This document shows positions 8,185-15,062 of a stretch of 20,556 bases of DNA, one piece after another. Both the position numbers and the translations under genes were made by a program. Position 1 is the first letter of the stretch. Every line of letters begins with the position of its first letter. The stretch comes from Deltaproteobacteria bacterium UBA5756 (GTDB taxonomy: Bacteria > Desulfobacterota > Syntrophorhabdia > Syntrophorhabdales > Syntrophorhabdaceae), in assembly GCA_002418985.1 (NCBI GenBank), contig DIFE01000123.1, positions 56,617 through 77,172 on the forward strand, written 5' to 3'. Below the pieces are notes generated by a model. The model saw only the letters and a list, made by a program, of their open reading frames with translations, was not told where the DNA came from and did not search any database.

Positions 8185-8505
8185 ATGGCAGAATTAGATG
8201 ATATCAAGAAACAGGTCCAGGCTGAAGTTGGTACCTGCGATGCTGCAGAGGAACACTTATTTCCCGAACTTACCTTCTCCACATTCCTGCTATCGCTCTC
8301 GACATCCGCAATGGTGTGTCTTGGAGAACTGCCGGATCCGATCAGCAATGAAAAGAACGTCAGCCTTTCCCTGGCAAAGCAAACGATCACAATCATAGAG
8401 ATCCTGAAGGAAAAGACGAAGGGCAACCTGAACACGGAAGAAGAGCGGCTCATAGACGGAATTCTTTATGACCTGCATATCCGCTACGTAAAAGCCGCCT
8501 GCTGA
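8185..8505 (+). CDS. DUF1844 domain protein
   Basis: A 106-residue cytoplasmic protein, mostly helical, matching my memory of DUF1844: FPELTFSTFLLSLSTSAMVCLGELPDP, then a segment like LAKQTITIIEILKEKTKGN, an acidic NTEEERLIDGILYDL stretch, and the end RYVKAA. No catalytic motif is visible and the family has no assigned function that I know of. It is the last gene of the plus-strand run, with a clear ribosome site (AGGGGG, about 7 bases before the ATG). A GC-rich hairpin follows 10 bases after the stop. Confidence 0.85.
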   Translation: MAELDDIKKQVQAEVGTCDAAEEHLFPELTFSTFLLSLSTSAMVCLGELPDPISNEKNVSLSLAKQTITIIEILKEKTKGNLNTEEERLIDGILYDLHIRYVKAAC

Positions 8506-8515
8506 TGACAATTAT

Positions 8516-8534
8516 GGGGGCTCACGTCGCCCCC
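8516..8534 (+). terminator. GC hairpin after the nine-gene run (possible terminator)
   Basis: GGGGGC (8516-8521), a 7-base loop and GCCCCC (8529-8534) form a perfect 6-bp stem 10 bases after the DUF1844 stop. No U-run follows (the next bases are TCCCCCTCC), so intrinsic termination is doubtful; it may instead be part of the repeat described at 8516-8619. Confidence 0.35.
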
Positions 8535-8619
8535 TCCCCCTCCACGAGCAAAAGCCCATGGAGCCTCCCCTTCTCGCACGCTGTGCGTGCTGATAACATC
8601 CCGTGGGGGCTTACGTCGC
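8516..8619. repeat. Short direct repeat flanking a cluster of hairpins
   Basis: GGGGGCTCACGTCGC (8516-8530) recurs as GGGGGCTTACGTCGC (8605-8619), 14 of 15 bases, 89 bases apart. Between the copies are CTCCA...TGGAG (5-bp arms, around 8540-8563) and a perfect GCACGC-TGT-GCGTGC hairpin (8576-8590). Three successive hairpins bounded by a repeated motif look like one unit of a dispersed structured intergenic repeat. I cannot name the family. Confidence 0.5.
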
Positions 8620-8861
8620 TTCATCCTCGCCGCCTCGATATCGACCAAATCTGACATCGGAATCCGTCCAAAGTTATGTGGCTTTTATTTGTTGCCTTAT
8701 TTCGGCTGCGCCGGAATGTTGGCGCTGTTTCCCACTGCTGTCCAAGATAATCCATTTCCCGGACTGGTTTCTTTATAAGGCAATGATTCAGGACGGGTAG
8801 ATCCCCAAAATCTTCCATTTCAAAACCAGGTTGCCTCATCGTTTATCTCGTTCAGTTCGTC

Positions 8862-8881
8862 ATTCCGGCGAAGGCCGGAAT
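8862..8881. repeat. Palindromic REP-like element
   Basis: ATTCCGGC (8862-8869), loop GAAG, GCCGGAAT (8874-8881): a perfect 8-bp stem. The wider context (CGTCATTCCGGCG...CCGGAATCT) is a form I know as a high-copy intergenic palindrome in many proteobacterial genomes, similar in design to Neisseria ATTCCC-type repeats. There is one copy in this window. Confidence 0.6.
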
Positions 8882-8922
8882 CTAGGAGACCTCTCATACA
8901 ACAGGAAGCATACGTATATATA

Positions 8923-8941
8923 AAGCACCACAACAGTGCTT
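8923..8941 (-). terminator. Weak hairpin, possible minus-strand terminator
   Basis: AAGCAC (8923-8928), 7-base loop, GTGCTT (8936-8941). Read on the minus strand the stem is followed by TTATATATAC, a poor U-tract. It lies about 230 bases past the purB stop, so a role in ending the purB transcript is only a guess. Confidence 0.25.
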
Positions 8942-9010
8942 AAAGAGGATGGTTGGGATGTCCCTTCGTATGGTGATTCCTTATCCATGATCGAGGAAGG
9001 AGGGGGTGGA

Positions 9011-9154
9011 ATGACGGAGGGGCATATGGGAACTGTGCGATTGCCCGTGACTGTCCGGAAAAAGGTTGGCATTTACATTATTTTGGACAGATGCGGGTGT
9101 TTCCGATGTGTTGTCTCGGGTGGAACTCGCAGGCGGGGCAGGCCGATACAATGA
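9011..9154 (+). CDS. Doubtful 47-residue reading frame
   Basis: An ATG preceded by a purine-rich GGAAGGAGGGGG stretch opens a 47-codon frame (MTEGHMGTVRLPVTVRKK..., with CGCFRC near the middle and a basic RRRGRP end). The ribosome-site-like sequence is strong but the protein resembles nothing I know, and the frame runs into the tail region of purB on the other strand. Probably chance; listed because of the upstream purine tract. Confidence 0.15.
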   Translation: MTEGHMGTVRLPVTVRKKVGIYIILDRCGCFRCVVSGGTRRRGRPIQ

Positions 9155-9172
9155 TGGGAACTAAAACAGCCT

Positions 9173-10465
9173 TTATCCGTATACTCGTTTGAAGATCGTG
9201 TCGATGTGGCGGAAGTAGTGTTCGTTGGTGCAGGTTTCTTCGATCTCTTTCGATGACAGGTGTTTCGCCAATTCGGCGTCTTTTTTCAGCTCCGTGACAA
9301 AGTCGAGGCCGCCTTCATAGCAGCGCATAGCAACAGACTGGGTGGCCTTGTAGGCCTCCTGTCTTGTGAGCCCCTTCCTGATAAGGGCGATGAGGATTGC
9401 CTCCGAGTGGTAGAGACCCCTCGTGATATCAAGGTTCTTCTGCATTTTATCGGGATAGACGATGAGGTTTTTGAAGACGTTCTTTGCCCTCTCCAGCATG
9501 TAATCGAGTGCGATGGTGGCATCGGGGGCGATGACCCGCTCCGCCGAAGAATGGCTGATGTCCCGTTCATGCCAGAGGGGGATATTTTCCAGTGACGTCA
9601 TGGCGTAACCGTGGAGCAGCCTTGCCATGCCGCAAAGGTTTTCCGATGCGATGGGATTCCTCTTGTGCGGCATTGCCGAAGACCCCGTTTGCCCCTTCCG
9701 GAAGAACTCCTCCGCCTCGCCGACCTCGGTGCGCTGGAGGTTCCGTATCTCCATGGACATCCTCTCGATGGTGGAGCCAATGAGCGCCAGGGTCGTGAAG
9801 AACTCGGCGTAATGATCGCGAGGTATGATCTGAGATGATATGGGGCAAACTTTAAGGCCCATATTCTCGCAGACATATTCCTCCACCGATGGCGGGACAT
9901 GGGCATAGGTGCCGACGGCGCCGGATATCTTTCCATAACGGATGCGTTCTTTCGCGGCTTTCAACCGTTCGAGGTTGCGTCTCATCTCGTCGTAGAAGTG
10001 GGTTATCTTGAGCCCGAAAGTGACCGGCTCCGCATGAATGCCGTGGGTCCTGCCGATAGCGGGCATATCTTTGCAGGCGTAAGCCTTTTCCTTGAGTACC
10101 TCCATAAGGGCAACGACATCTTCGATGAGGATATCCGCAGCCTCGTTCAGCTGGCACGAAAAGGAGGTATCGAGGATGTCCGACGACGTGACACCCATGT
10201 GGATGTACTTGGAGGAGGGCCCCACATACTCTGCGACATTCTCGATGAAGGCCACCACGTCGTGTCTCGTGCGCTCCTCTATCTCAAGGACCCTGGCGAC
10301 ATCGAAGTTCGCCTTTTCCTTGATGCTCTTCATATCCTCGGCGGGAATCAGGGAAAGCCCGGCATATGCTTCACAGATGAGAACTTCGATCTCGAGCCAT
10401 TTCTGATACTTGTTCTGATCAGTCCAGACCCGCGCCATTCGTTCCCGTGTATACCGTTCAATCAT
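9173..10465 (-). CDS. purB: Adenylosuccinate lyase
   Basis: Cytoplasmic enzyme of purine synthesis that removes fumarate from SAICAR and from adenylosuccinate. The fumarase/aspartase superfamily signature GSSAMPHKRNP lies at residues 261-271, with the catalytic Ser in the SS pair. The general-acid region TH140-141 (GRTHGIHAEPVTFG) and the N-terminal HMGVTSSDILDT (89-100) are also present. Length (430 aa) fits the bacterial/archaeal type. It is monocistronic between gene-free flanks. A strong promoter (10471-10500) places the -10 box only 5 bases before the ATG and there is no ribosome site, so the mRNA is probably leaderless. Confidence 0.96.
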   Translation of the reverse strand: MIERYTRERMARVWTDQNKYQKWLEIEVLICEAYAGLSLIPAEDMKSIKEKANFDVARVLEIEERTRHDVVAFIENVAEYVGPSSKYIHMGVTSSDILDTSFSCQLNEAADILIEDVVALMEVLKEKAYACKDMPAIGRTHGIHAEPVTFGLKITHFYDEMRRNLERLKAAKERIRYGKISGAVGTYAHVPPSVEEYVCENMGLKVCPISSQIIPRDHYAEFFTTLALIGSTIERMSMEIRNLQRTEVGEAEEFFRKGQTGSSAMPHKRNPIASENLCGMARLLHGYAMTSLENIPLWHERDISHSSAERVIAPDATIALDYMLERAKNVFKNLIVYPDKMQKNLDITRGLYHSEAILIALIRKGLTRQEAYKATQSVAMRCYEGGLDFVTELKKDAELAKHLSSKEIEETCTNEHYFRHIDTIFKRVYG

Positions 10466-10470
10466 GCCAC

Positions 10471-10500
10471 TTTATAACCCGCACGGGAGCTTCTTGTCAA
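10471..10500 (-). promoter_or_regulatory. Predicted promoter of purB, probably giving a leaderless mRNA
   Basis: On the minus strand TTGACA (10495-10500, perfect -35) is followed by an 18-base spacer and TATAAA (10471-10476). Only GTGGC separates the -10 from the ATG at 10465, so a start site about 6-7 bases downstream falls on the start codon itself. Confidence 0.65.
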
Positions 10501-10562
10501 TTTGAAAAAGGCGGGTCCGGAGGTGATGGGTAACAGGAAAGGATATTCTCTCCATATCCGCA

Positions 10563-11030
10563 TTATCCTTTTGGAAAGAACATCTTCGCCAGTTCGCGGA
10601 TCATCCGGTGGGTTTTTTTCGACCTTATCGGCTTCCATTCCTCGTTAATGCCGGGGAGGATTGGCGGGGTTATGTCGGTGATGACGCAGGTGTCGCCAAG
10701 CTCGCGGTCCTTTACGTCGTAGTCGCCGGCGGGCAGGACGCGTGAGATCATCTGGCGTGCATCTATTTCGGCCAGGCAGAGGGAATAGCGATACGATTTG
10801 TAGCCCTTCAGCGGCAGGGAGCGATTCTTGCGTTCTTCGAGATAGCGGGCCATGTCGTCCTTGTTCTTGAGGACGATGGAGACGAATACAGCGAAGCGAG
10901 GGGGGAGGCCCCGGTAGCAATCCGGGCCGCTGTAGCATCCGTTTTCATCCGCCTCCGTGTCAACGATCTGGTCGAGGTCGCAGAAAGCGCTGATGTTATC
11001 GTCATCGTAAAAAGGTTTCCAGTTCCACAT
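10563..11030 (-). CDS. Uncharacterised 155-residue protein downstream of photolyase and split-barrel genes
   Basis: I do not recognise this family. The start is set at the ATG of MWNWKPFYDDDN because AAGGAGAGC precedes it by a normal distance; a longer 178-codon frame would run through the end of the gene upstream. The product is soluble with no signal peptide or membrane segment. It is rich in acidic residues early (DDDN, DLDQIVDTEADENG), has a Cys pair (CYSGPDC) near residues 35-41, a segment FAVFVSIVLKNKDDMARYLEERK, and a basic C-terminus (RSKKTHRMIRELAKMFFPKG). It starts 5 bases after the stop of the FMN-binding protein, so the two are co-translated in one operon with the photolyase. Confidence 0.7.
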   Translation of the reverse strand: MWNWKPFYDDDNISAFCDLDQIVDTEADENGCYSGPDCYRGLPPRFAVFVSIVLKNKDDMARYLEERKNRSLPLKGYKSYRYSLCLAEIDARQMISRVLPAGDYDVKDRELGDTCVITDITPPILPGINEEWKPIRSKKTHRMIRELAKMFFPKG

Positions 11031-11035
11031 TGTCG

Positions 11036-11533
11036 TCAGCTCTCCTTGCTGTCCCAGTCCACAGCGGTAACGGTCTGAAAGTTCCCCACGTGGATGCAAC
11101 TCTTCACGTCGATGACGACGAGCGCCGTCGTCGATGCATTTATGAACTCTTCCAGTTCGGGATGTTTTTTCAGGAAGATCCCGGCATATTCCAGCCAGGC
11201 CCTGCTGCGGCGAAGCGCACGGGCTGTCCCCAGAACGGTGATCGCCTGTGTCTCGATGAAACCTTTATTCCTGTTCGAGCGGTTGTCGATCAGCAGCGCC
11301 ACATCTCCGGTGCCTGTGATGTTCCTGAATTTCCGGGTGTTTCTCGGCGTCGCGAATATGACCTGCCTCAAATCGGGCGTAAGAGCGAAGGATATGAGGG
11401 ACGCGTAGGGTCGTCCGTTATCGTCGGTGGCCAGTACGGCGAAGGCTTCTTTTTCGCCCAGGGCCTTGAGGCGTTTGGCTACGTCGGCTATGCCCTTTCG
11501 TGTTGTGCTCGGTATGGATGTTTTCCCGGTCAT
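11036..11533 (-). CDS. Pyridoxamine 5'-phosphate oxidase-like FMN-binding split-barrel protein
   Basis: A 165-residue protein of the PNPOx-like flavin split-barrel fold. After a basic N-terminus it shows the typical beta strands AFAVLATDDNGRPYASLISFAL (about 29-50), then IFATPRNTRKFRNI, and GDVALLIDNR, a pattern shared by flavin reductases, HugZ-like haem proteins and F420-dependent enzymes. The substrate cannot be read from the sequence. The gene lies 26 bases after the photolyase stop and 5 bases before the next gene's start, so the three form an operon. The ribosome site (AGAAGGG) is about 12 bases from the ATG, rather far. Confidence 0.82.
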   Translation of the reverse strand: MTGKTSIPSTTRKGIADVAKRLKALGEKEAFAVLATDDNGRPYASLISFALTPDLRQVIFATPRNTRKFRNITGTGDVALLIDNRSNRNKGFIETQAITVLGTARALRRSRAWLEYAGIFLKKHPELEEFINASTTALVVIDVKSCIHVGNFQTVTAVDWDSKES

Positions 11534-11559
11534 GATGTCGGGCAGCCCTTCTCTTTCCT

Positions 11560-12918
11560 TTATCTCTCGGATCGAAAAACCTCTTCGATGTAACGTTTTA
11601 CGTTAAATTTAGCCGCGCATCCATTATAACTCATGTATCGTATTTTGCCAAAAATTTTTCGCTCACCCCACGGCCTGTCATGGACCCCGCCAATGCTCCA
11701 GGCGACGCCCGTATAGCCGTTGGGGTCGCGTCCGTCGAGCTCGTAACGATCGTTGAGGTGAAGCGCGACGGACAGGGCCTCTTCCGGCGACGCCGTCCAT
11801 TCGAGTATTTTCTTGGCCCAGTACATCCTCATGTAACCGTGCATCTTTCCCCTTATCGTCATCTGCTTCTGGGCGGCATTCCAGAGGTCATCGTGGGTTG
11901 CGCCCGTCTCCAACTCTTCCTGCGAGTAGAGGTAGGAGCGCCTGTCGGCCCGGTGATCGTTGAGGGTCTTGCGGGCCCATTCGGGGAAGGCCTCGAAACT
12001 GTCGTAGTTCCGGGTGTAGTAACAGTAGTTGTCGGAAAGCTCCCTGCGAACGACAAGCTCTTCCAGAAAGGCTTCTCTTGCGGGTTCGCTCGCGGAAGAT
12101 CTTTTTACCTCGAGTGCCACGCGCCGGGGCGATATTTGTCCGAAGTGCAGATAGGGCGACAGGTTTGACTGGCAATCCTTCAGAGGATCATTGCGCTGTG
12201 TCTCATACCGGTCAAGCTTTTGGGTGATGAACGACCGCAGTACCCTGAGGGCCTCATCTTCCCCCGGGGTTATCCAATCCACCTCTTCCACGGACCGGTC
12301 TATCCTGAAGCCCTTGAGCAGGGCCTTTGCATCGATATGGCTTCCATGAAGGCCCGAGGCATACGGATGTCGCTCCAGGTCCGGCATATCGTCAAGAAAG
12401 TCGGGTAAGAGCCGCTTTATCCTCTTCCTTATCGTATGGGCACCGTATTCGCGCTTGTCCGAGGCAACCCGGCAGGGGACGATATTGTGGGCATCAACCT
12501 CATAGAAAGGGATCTTTATTTTTCGGGTTGTGTCTTCTTTCCATAGCCTCTTGATCCGAAGGGGATCGAAGTCAGTCACCAGGGCCGACGCGCGATTGGT
12601 TTCCATGAATCGGGGCAGGATCTCGCCGGGCTCCCCGGGGAGGAGAAAGAAGGGGATGGACAGGGCGTTCAGCCTTTCGGAAACCTTTTCGAGACCGCGG
12701 AGCATAAAGCCATACTGCCTGAGCGTAGCTCCGAGAAAGGAATCGGAAAGACAGAAGATGACAATGAGAGGAAGGCGGTGTCCGAGAGCCAGTTCCTGCG
12801 CGAACAGAAGCGCGGGGTTGTCGGCCGCGCGGTGATCGCGGCTCATCCAGTATGCCACGGGACCACCCTCGGGCTGCCCGCCTCTTGCGCACTCAACTCG
12901 TTGCAACATCATCTCCAT
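11560..12918 (-). CDS. Class II cyclobutane pyrimidine dimer photolyase
   Basis: FAD-dependent, light-driven repair enzyme that splits UV-induced pyrimidine dimers. Hallmarks of class II: YWMSRDHRAADNPAL near the start, TDFDPLR (115-121) in the antenna domain, SPYLHFGQIS (254-263), MHGYMRMYWAKKILEW (359-374), NDRYELDGRDPNGY (389-402) and ERKIFGKIRYM. The catalytic domain is complete and the length (452 aa) is normal. I chose the ATG at 12918 (MEMMLQRV) because AGGAG lies 6 bases upstream; the open frame reaches 12975 without a ribosome site there. It is the first gene of a minus-strand operon and is divergent from another split-barrel gene, 83 bases apart. Confidence 0.95.
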   Translation of the reverse strand: MEMMLQRVECARGGQPEGGPVAYWMSRDHRAADNPALLFAQELALGHRLPLIVIFCLSDSFLGATLRQYGFMLRGLEKVSERLNALSIPFFLLPGEPGEILPRFMETNRASALVTDFDPLRIKRLWKEDTTRKIKIPFYEVDAHNIVPCRVASDKREYGAHTIRKRIKRLLPDFLDDMPDLERHPYASGLHGSHIDAKALLKGFRIDRSVEEVDWITPGEDEALRVLRSFITQKLDRYETQRNDPLKDCQSNLSPYLHFGQISPRRVALEVKRSSASEPAREAFLEELVVRRELSDNYCYYTRNYDSFEAFPEWARKTLNDHRADRRSYLYSQEELETGATHDDLWNAAQKQMTIRGKMHGYMRMYWAKKILEWTASPEEALSVALHLNDRYELDGRDPNGYTGVAWSIGGVHDRPWGERKIFGKIRYMSYNGCAAKFNVKRYIEEVFRSER

Positions 12919-12936
12919 GGTATCTCCTGTTATTCT

Positions 12937-12965
12937 ATAACAAATCCACAATTCTTTGCTATAAT
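12937..12965 (+). promoter_or_regulatory. Predicted promoter of the plus-strand split-barrel gene
   Basis: A perfect TATAAT (12960-12965) lies 17 bases after ATAACA (12937-12942, 4/6 match to -35). A 36-base leader with AAGGAGG before the ATG at 13002 follows. I could not find a convincing promoter for the divergent photolyase in the same 83-base gap. Confidence 0.55.
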
Positions 12966-13001
12966 GACAAAACAAGACAATAAGGTGTTAAGGAGGTCTC
13001 C

Positions 13002-13391
13002 ATGAAGCTCAGCGAGTATTTTGAAAACACTTTGGGAAGAGGAGTTCTCGCCACGGCGGACGCAAAGGGCATCGTTGACGCGGCAGTTTATTCACGGCCC
13101 CATTTTGTCGATGAGGAAACGGCGGTCTGGATAATGACGGACCGGCTGACCCATGCCAACCTCCAGTCAAACCCTCATGCCGCTTACATCTTCGCGCAAG
13201 CGGCGGAAAACGCGTTTATCGGAAAACGCCTCTACCTGACGAAGATCCGCGAAGAGACGGACCCTGCGAAAATCGACCAGATGCGCTGGCGCAAGACGTA
13301 CACAATCCCCGAAGAACAGAAGAACGAAAAGCGTTTCCTCGTCTATTTTCACATTGACAAAGTCCTGCCGCTTGTCGGCGACAGGGGATAG
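13002..13391 (+). CDS. Pyridoxamine 5'-phosphate oxidase family protein (small split barrel)
   Basis: A 129-residue PNPOx-like protein: MKLSEYFENTLGRGVLATADAKGIVDAAVYSRPHFVDEETAVWIMTDR (strands 1-4 of the barrel), then LTHANLQSNPHAAYIFAQ, GKRLYLTKIREETDP and VYFHIDKVLPLVGDRG. It is a different subfamily from the one at 11036-11533; FMN or another flavin is the likely cofactor. A strong ribosome site (AAGGAGGTCTCC) and a good promoter precede it. Two bases after its stop a small metal-binding-like protein begins, with the SD-like AGGGG of that gene inside this one's last codons. Confidence 0.82.
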   Translation: MKLSEYFENTLGRGVLATADAKGIVDAAVYSRPHFVDEETAVWIMTDRLTHANLQSNPHAAYIFAQAAENAFIGKRLYLTKIREETDPAKIDQMRWRKTYTIPEEQKNEKRFLVYFHIDKVLPLVGDRG

Positions 13392-13393
13392 CC

Positions 13394-13570
13394 GTGGACG
13401 ACCACGACCACGACCACGACCACGCACGACCGAGCGCCCGCGCCTTCTTCACGAACCTCGGAGCCGATATGCCCCTGGGGAGGAAGGTGTGGCTTCTTTT
13501 TCGAAACAACATGAAGAAGATCATAACCATGCGCAGCTGCTGCGGTCACCCCGGCGAACCAGGGTGCTGA
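13394..13570 (+). CDS. Small Asp-His-repeat / Cys-rich protein
   Basis: A 58-residue protein starting at a GTG two bases after the split-barrel gene's stop, with AGGGG upstream. The N-terminus is VDDHDHDHDHARP, four consecutive His-Asp alternations like the metal-gathering arms of nickel and zinc proteins. The middle is amphipathic and basic (a LGADMPLGRKVWLLFRNN segment, then MKKIITMR) and the tail is SCCGHPGEPGC followed by the stop. The ordered tail and coupling to the upstream gene argue that it is real; it is too short and starts with GTG, so gene callers may miss it. An internal ATG at codon 26 would give 33 residues without the His arm. Metal binding is inferred, not known. Confidence 0.6.
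   Translation: MDDHDHDHDHARPSARAFFTNLGADMPLGRKVWLLFRNNMKKIITMRSCCGHPGEPGC
13400..13423 (+). repeat. GACCAC hexamer microsatellite (4 units) encoding Asp-His
   Basis: Four exact tandem GACCAC units code for (Asp-His)4 in the small protein. Simple repeats like this can change length by slippage without a frameshift because the unit is a multiple of three. Confidence 0.8.
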
Positions 13571-13574
13571 CAGA

Positions 13575-13589
13575 CGGATGAGCCATCCG
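13575..13589. terminator. Hairpin between convergent genes
   Basis: CGGATG (13575-13580), AGC loop, CATCCG (13584-13589), 5 bases after the small protein's stop and before the modC stop. Perfect 6-bp stem but no T-run on either side, so a terminator role is tentative. Confidence 0.35.
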
Positions 13590-13618
13590 CCGGTCGGTGA
13601 GAGGAAGAACAGCCCGCC

Positions 13619-14359
13619 TTATTTCTGGTACTGGTTTGCAAGAAAGGGGAAATTAAGGGCCAGATAGAAATCGACATCCGGTGAGGAGGGGGTATAGAAT
13701 ATCTCACCCGGTGTACCCGTCTGCGCAACAAGACCTCCGACGTAAAGCGCCACCTTGTCGGCCATGGTGTAGGCCTCGAGAATGTCGTGCGTAACGAGGA
13801 CGATGGGAATATCGAATTCCTTTTTGATGCGCATGACGAGCTGTCTCATCTCGATGCGCAACGTATTGTCAAGCGCCGAGAATGGTTCGTCAAGGAGGAG
13901 CGCCTCGGGCCTGCCGATGAGGGCCCGGGCGAGGGTCACCCTTTGTTTTTGTCCCCCCGATATCTCCGAGGGCCGTTTATTCTCTATCTCCTCAAGATGA
14001 AAAACCTCGAGCATGTGCCTGACTTTTTCCTCCCGTCCGTCTCTCTTTGACCTCAGGAGACCATAGAAAATGTTTTCACGAACCGTCATGTGAGGGAAGA
14101 GGACGCGGTCCTGAAAGGCGTAGCCGAAGCGCCGTTCCTGTGGTCTTATATTGATGCCCTTCGCGTTGTCGTAAAAGACCCTGCCGTTGGAGTTGATGTA
14201 CCCCTCGTCAGGTTCCATGAGGCCTGCCATAAGCTGAAGCGTCATGGATTTTCCCGAACCGGAGTGACCGAAGAGGACAAGGATCTCGTTTCCCATCTCC
14301 CAGACCACATCCAGGAGAAATTTCCCGGTATCCTTGCGCAGTTTGACAGTAAGTCCCAT
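13619..14359 (-). CDS. modC: Molybdate ABC transporter ATP-binding protein
   Basis: Cytoplasmic ATPase that powers molybdate (or tungstate) import. Walker A GHSGSGKS lies at 31-38, NIRPQERRFGYAFQ (typical of ModC/Q-loop region) around 70-83, the ABC signature SGGQKQR at 134-140, Walker B LLLDEP at 154-159 and the H-loop His at 191. At 246 residues it ends just after the ATPase domain and lacks the C-terminal Mop/TOBE regulatory domain that makes E. coli ModC about 350 residues. Its ATG overlaps the modB stop (ATGA), so the two are translationally coupled. Confidence 0.92.
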   Translation of the reverse strand: MGLTVKLRKDTGKFLLDVVWEMGNEILVLFGHSGSGKSMTLQLMAGLMEPDEGYINSNGRVFYDNAKGINIRPQERRFGYAFQDRVLFPHMTVRENIFYGLLRSKRDGREEKVRHMLEVFHLEEIENKRPSEISGGQKQRVTLARALIGRPEALLLDEPFSALDNTLRIEMRQLVMRIKKEFDIPIVLVTHDILEAYTMADKVALYVGGLVAQTGTPGEIFYTPSSPDVDFYLALNFPFLANQYQK

Positions 14360-15024
14360 CAGAGGATCCTTTTACTGAATCTGTTGGCGGCAAATAAGAA
14401 AAGAGCGGACATGACGGTAAAGAAGATCACGAGAAAGTTGGCCTGCGACCATTCCCCGCTGTTTGCGAGGGAATAGATGGTGATAGGCATCGTATTTGTC
14501 TTTCCCGGAATGTTGCCTGCGACCATGAGGGTGGCTCCGAATTCGCCAAGAGCGCGCGCAAAGGATAGGATGGCCCCTGCGATGATACCCTTTTTGGCCA
14601 GGGGAAGAACGACCCTCAGAAAAGTCACGAACTCCGAATGTCCCAGGGTATAGGATGCGTCGATGAGGTTCCTGTCGATTGATTCGAAAGCGGCGCGTGT
14701 CGTCTTGATCATAAGGGGCAGTGATACCACGAAGGATGCGAGGGCCGCGGCATACCACGTGAACATGATACTCCATCCCGTCAGGTCATAGAGATAACTT
14801 CCGAGGATTCCGTTCCTGCCGAAGAGGACAATGAGATAATAGCCGGTTACGGTTGGCGGAAGGACAAGGGGCAAAGTGAAGAGGATGTCGACAAGCTCCC
14901 TCCCCCTGAAATCCTTTCGCGCGAGCACGTACGAGACCCATATCCCCACGGCTGCGACGAAGAGGGTCGATATCAATGCTACCTGGAAGGAAAGGCGTAA
15001 AGAAAAGATGATCGATGAGTCCAC
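14359..15024 (-). CDS. modB: Molybdate ABC transporter permease
   Basis: Inner-membrane channel subunit, 221 residues with five or six predicted helices: one at about 9-30, others around LPLVLPPTVTGYYLIVLFG (51-69) and MFTWYAAALASFVVSLPLM. The EAA-type loop that meets ModC is present (IDASYTLGHSEFVTFLRVVLPLAKKG), and LGEFGATLMVAGNIPGKT is the ModB signature. The start is a GTG with no ribosome site; a predicted promoter has its -10 box only 9 bases upstream, so translation may be leaderless. The product from this GTG (MDSSIIFSLRLS) aligns with the usual ModB start, so the call is full length. Confidence 0.93.
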   Translation of the reverse strand: MDSSIIFSLRLSFQVALISTLFVAAVGIWVSYVLARKDFRGRELVDILFTLPLVLPPTVTGYYLIVLFGRNGILGSYLYDLTGWSIMFTWYAAALASFVVSLPLMIKTTRAAFESIDRNLIDASYTLGHSEFVTFLRVVLPLAKKGIIAGAILSFARALGEFGATLMVAGNIPGKTNTMPITIYSLANSGEWSQANFLVIFFTVMSALFLFAANRFSKRIL

Positions 15025-15033
15025 AGGATAATC

Positions 15034-15062
15034 ATCATAACACAGGGATATATATCAGTCAA
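15034..15062 (-). promoter_or_regulatory. Predicted modBC promoter
   Basis: On the minus strand TTGACT (15057-15062) is followed by a 17-base spacer and TATGAT (15034-15039); both are 5/6 matches. The GTG start of modB at 15024 lies 9 bases beyond the -10. Together with the hairpin after modA this suggests modBC has its own transcript. Confidence 0.6.

Larger units (their letters stand above)
8506..9172. other. Gene-poor stretch between DUF1844 gene and purB
   Basis: These 667 bases between two convergent genes hold no convincing coding region. They contain the hairpin/repeat cluster at 8516-8619, an ATTCCGGC palindrome at 8862-8881, a weak hairpin at 8923-8941 and a doubtful small reading frame at 9011-9154. 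The longer open frames here lack ribosome sites and have unprotein-like composition. Confidence 0.7.

Noticed and set aside
8587..8800. Two overlapping open frames of 63-65 codons on the plus strand
   Set aside because: No ribosome site, they run through the repeat region, and neither protein looks like a known family.
9899..10477. 192-codon open frame on the plus strand
   Set aside because: Antisense to the N-terminal half of purB; no ribosome site and no family resemblance.
12919..12975. Longer photolyase start at 12975
   Set aside because: The extra 19 codons lack a ribosome site and overlap the divergent promoter region, whereas AGGAG precedes the ATG at 12918.
13400..13423. GACCAC repeats as a CRISPR or regulatory array
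   Set aside because: The unit is only 6 bases without spacers and is in frame within a small coding region, so it is a coding microsatellite.
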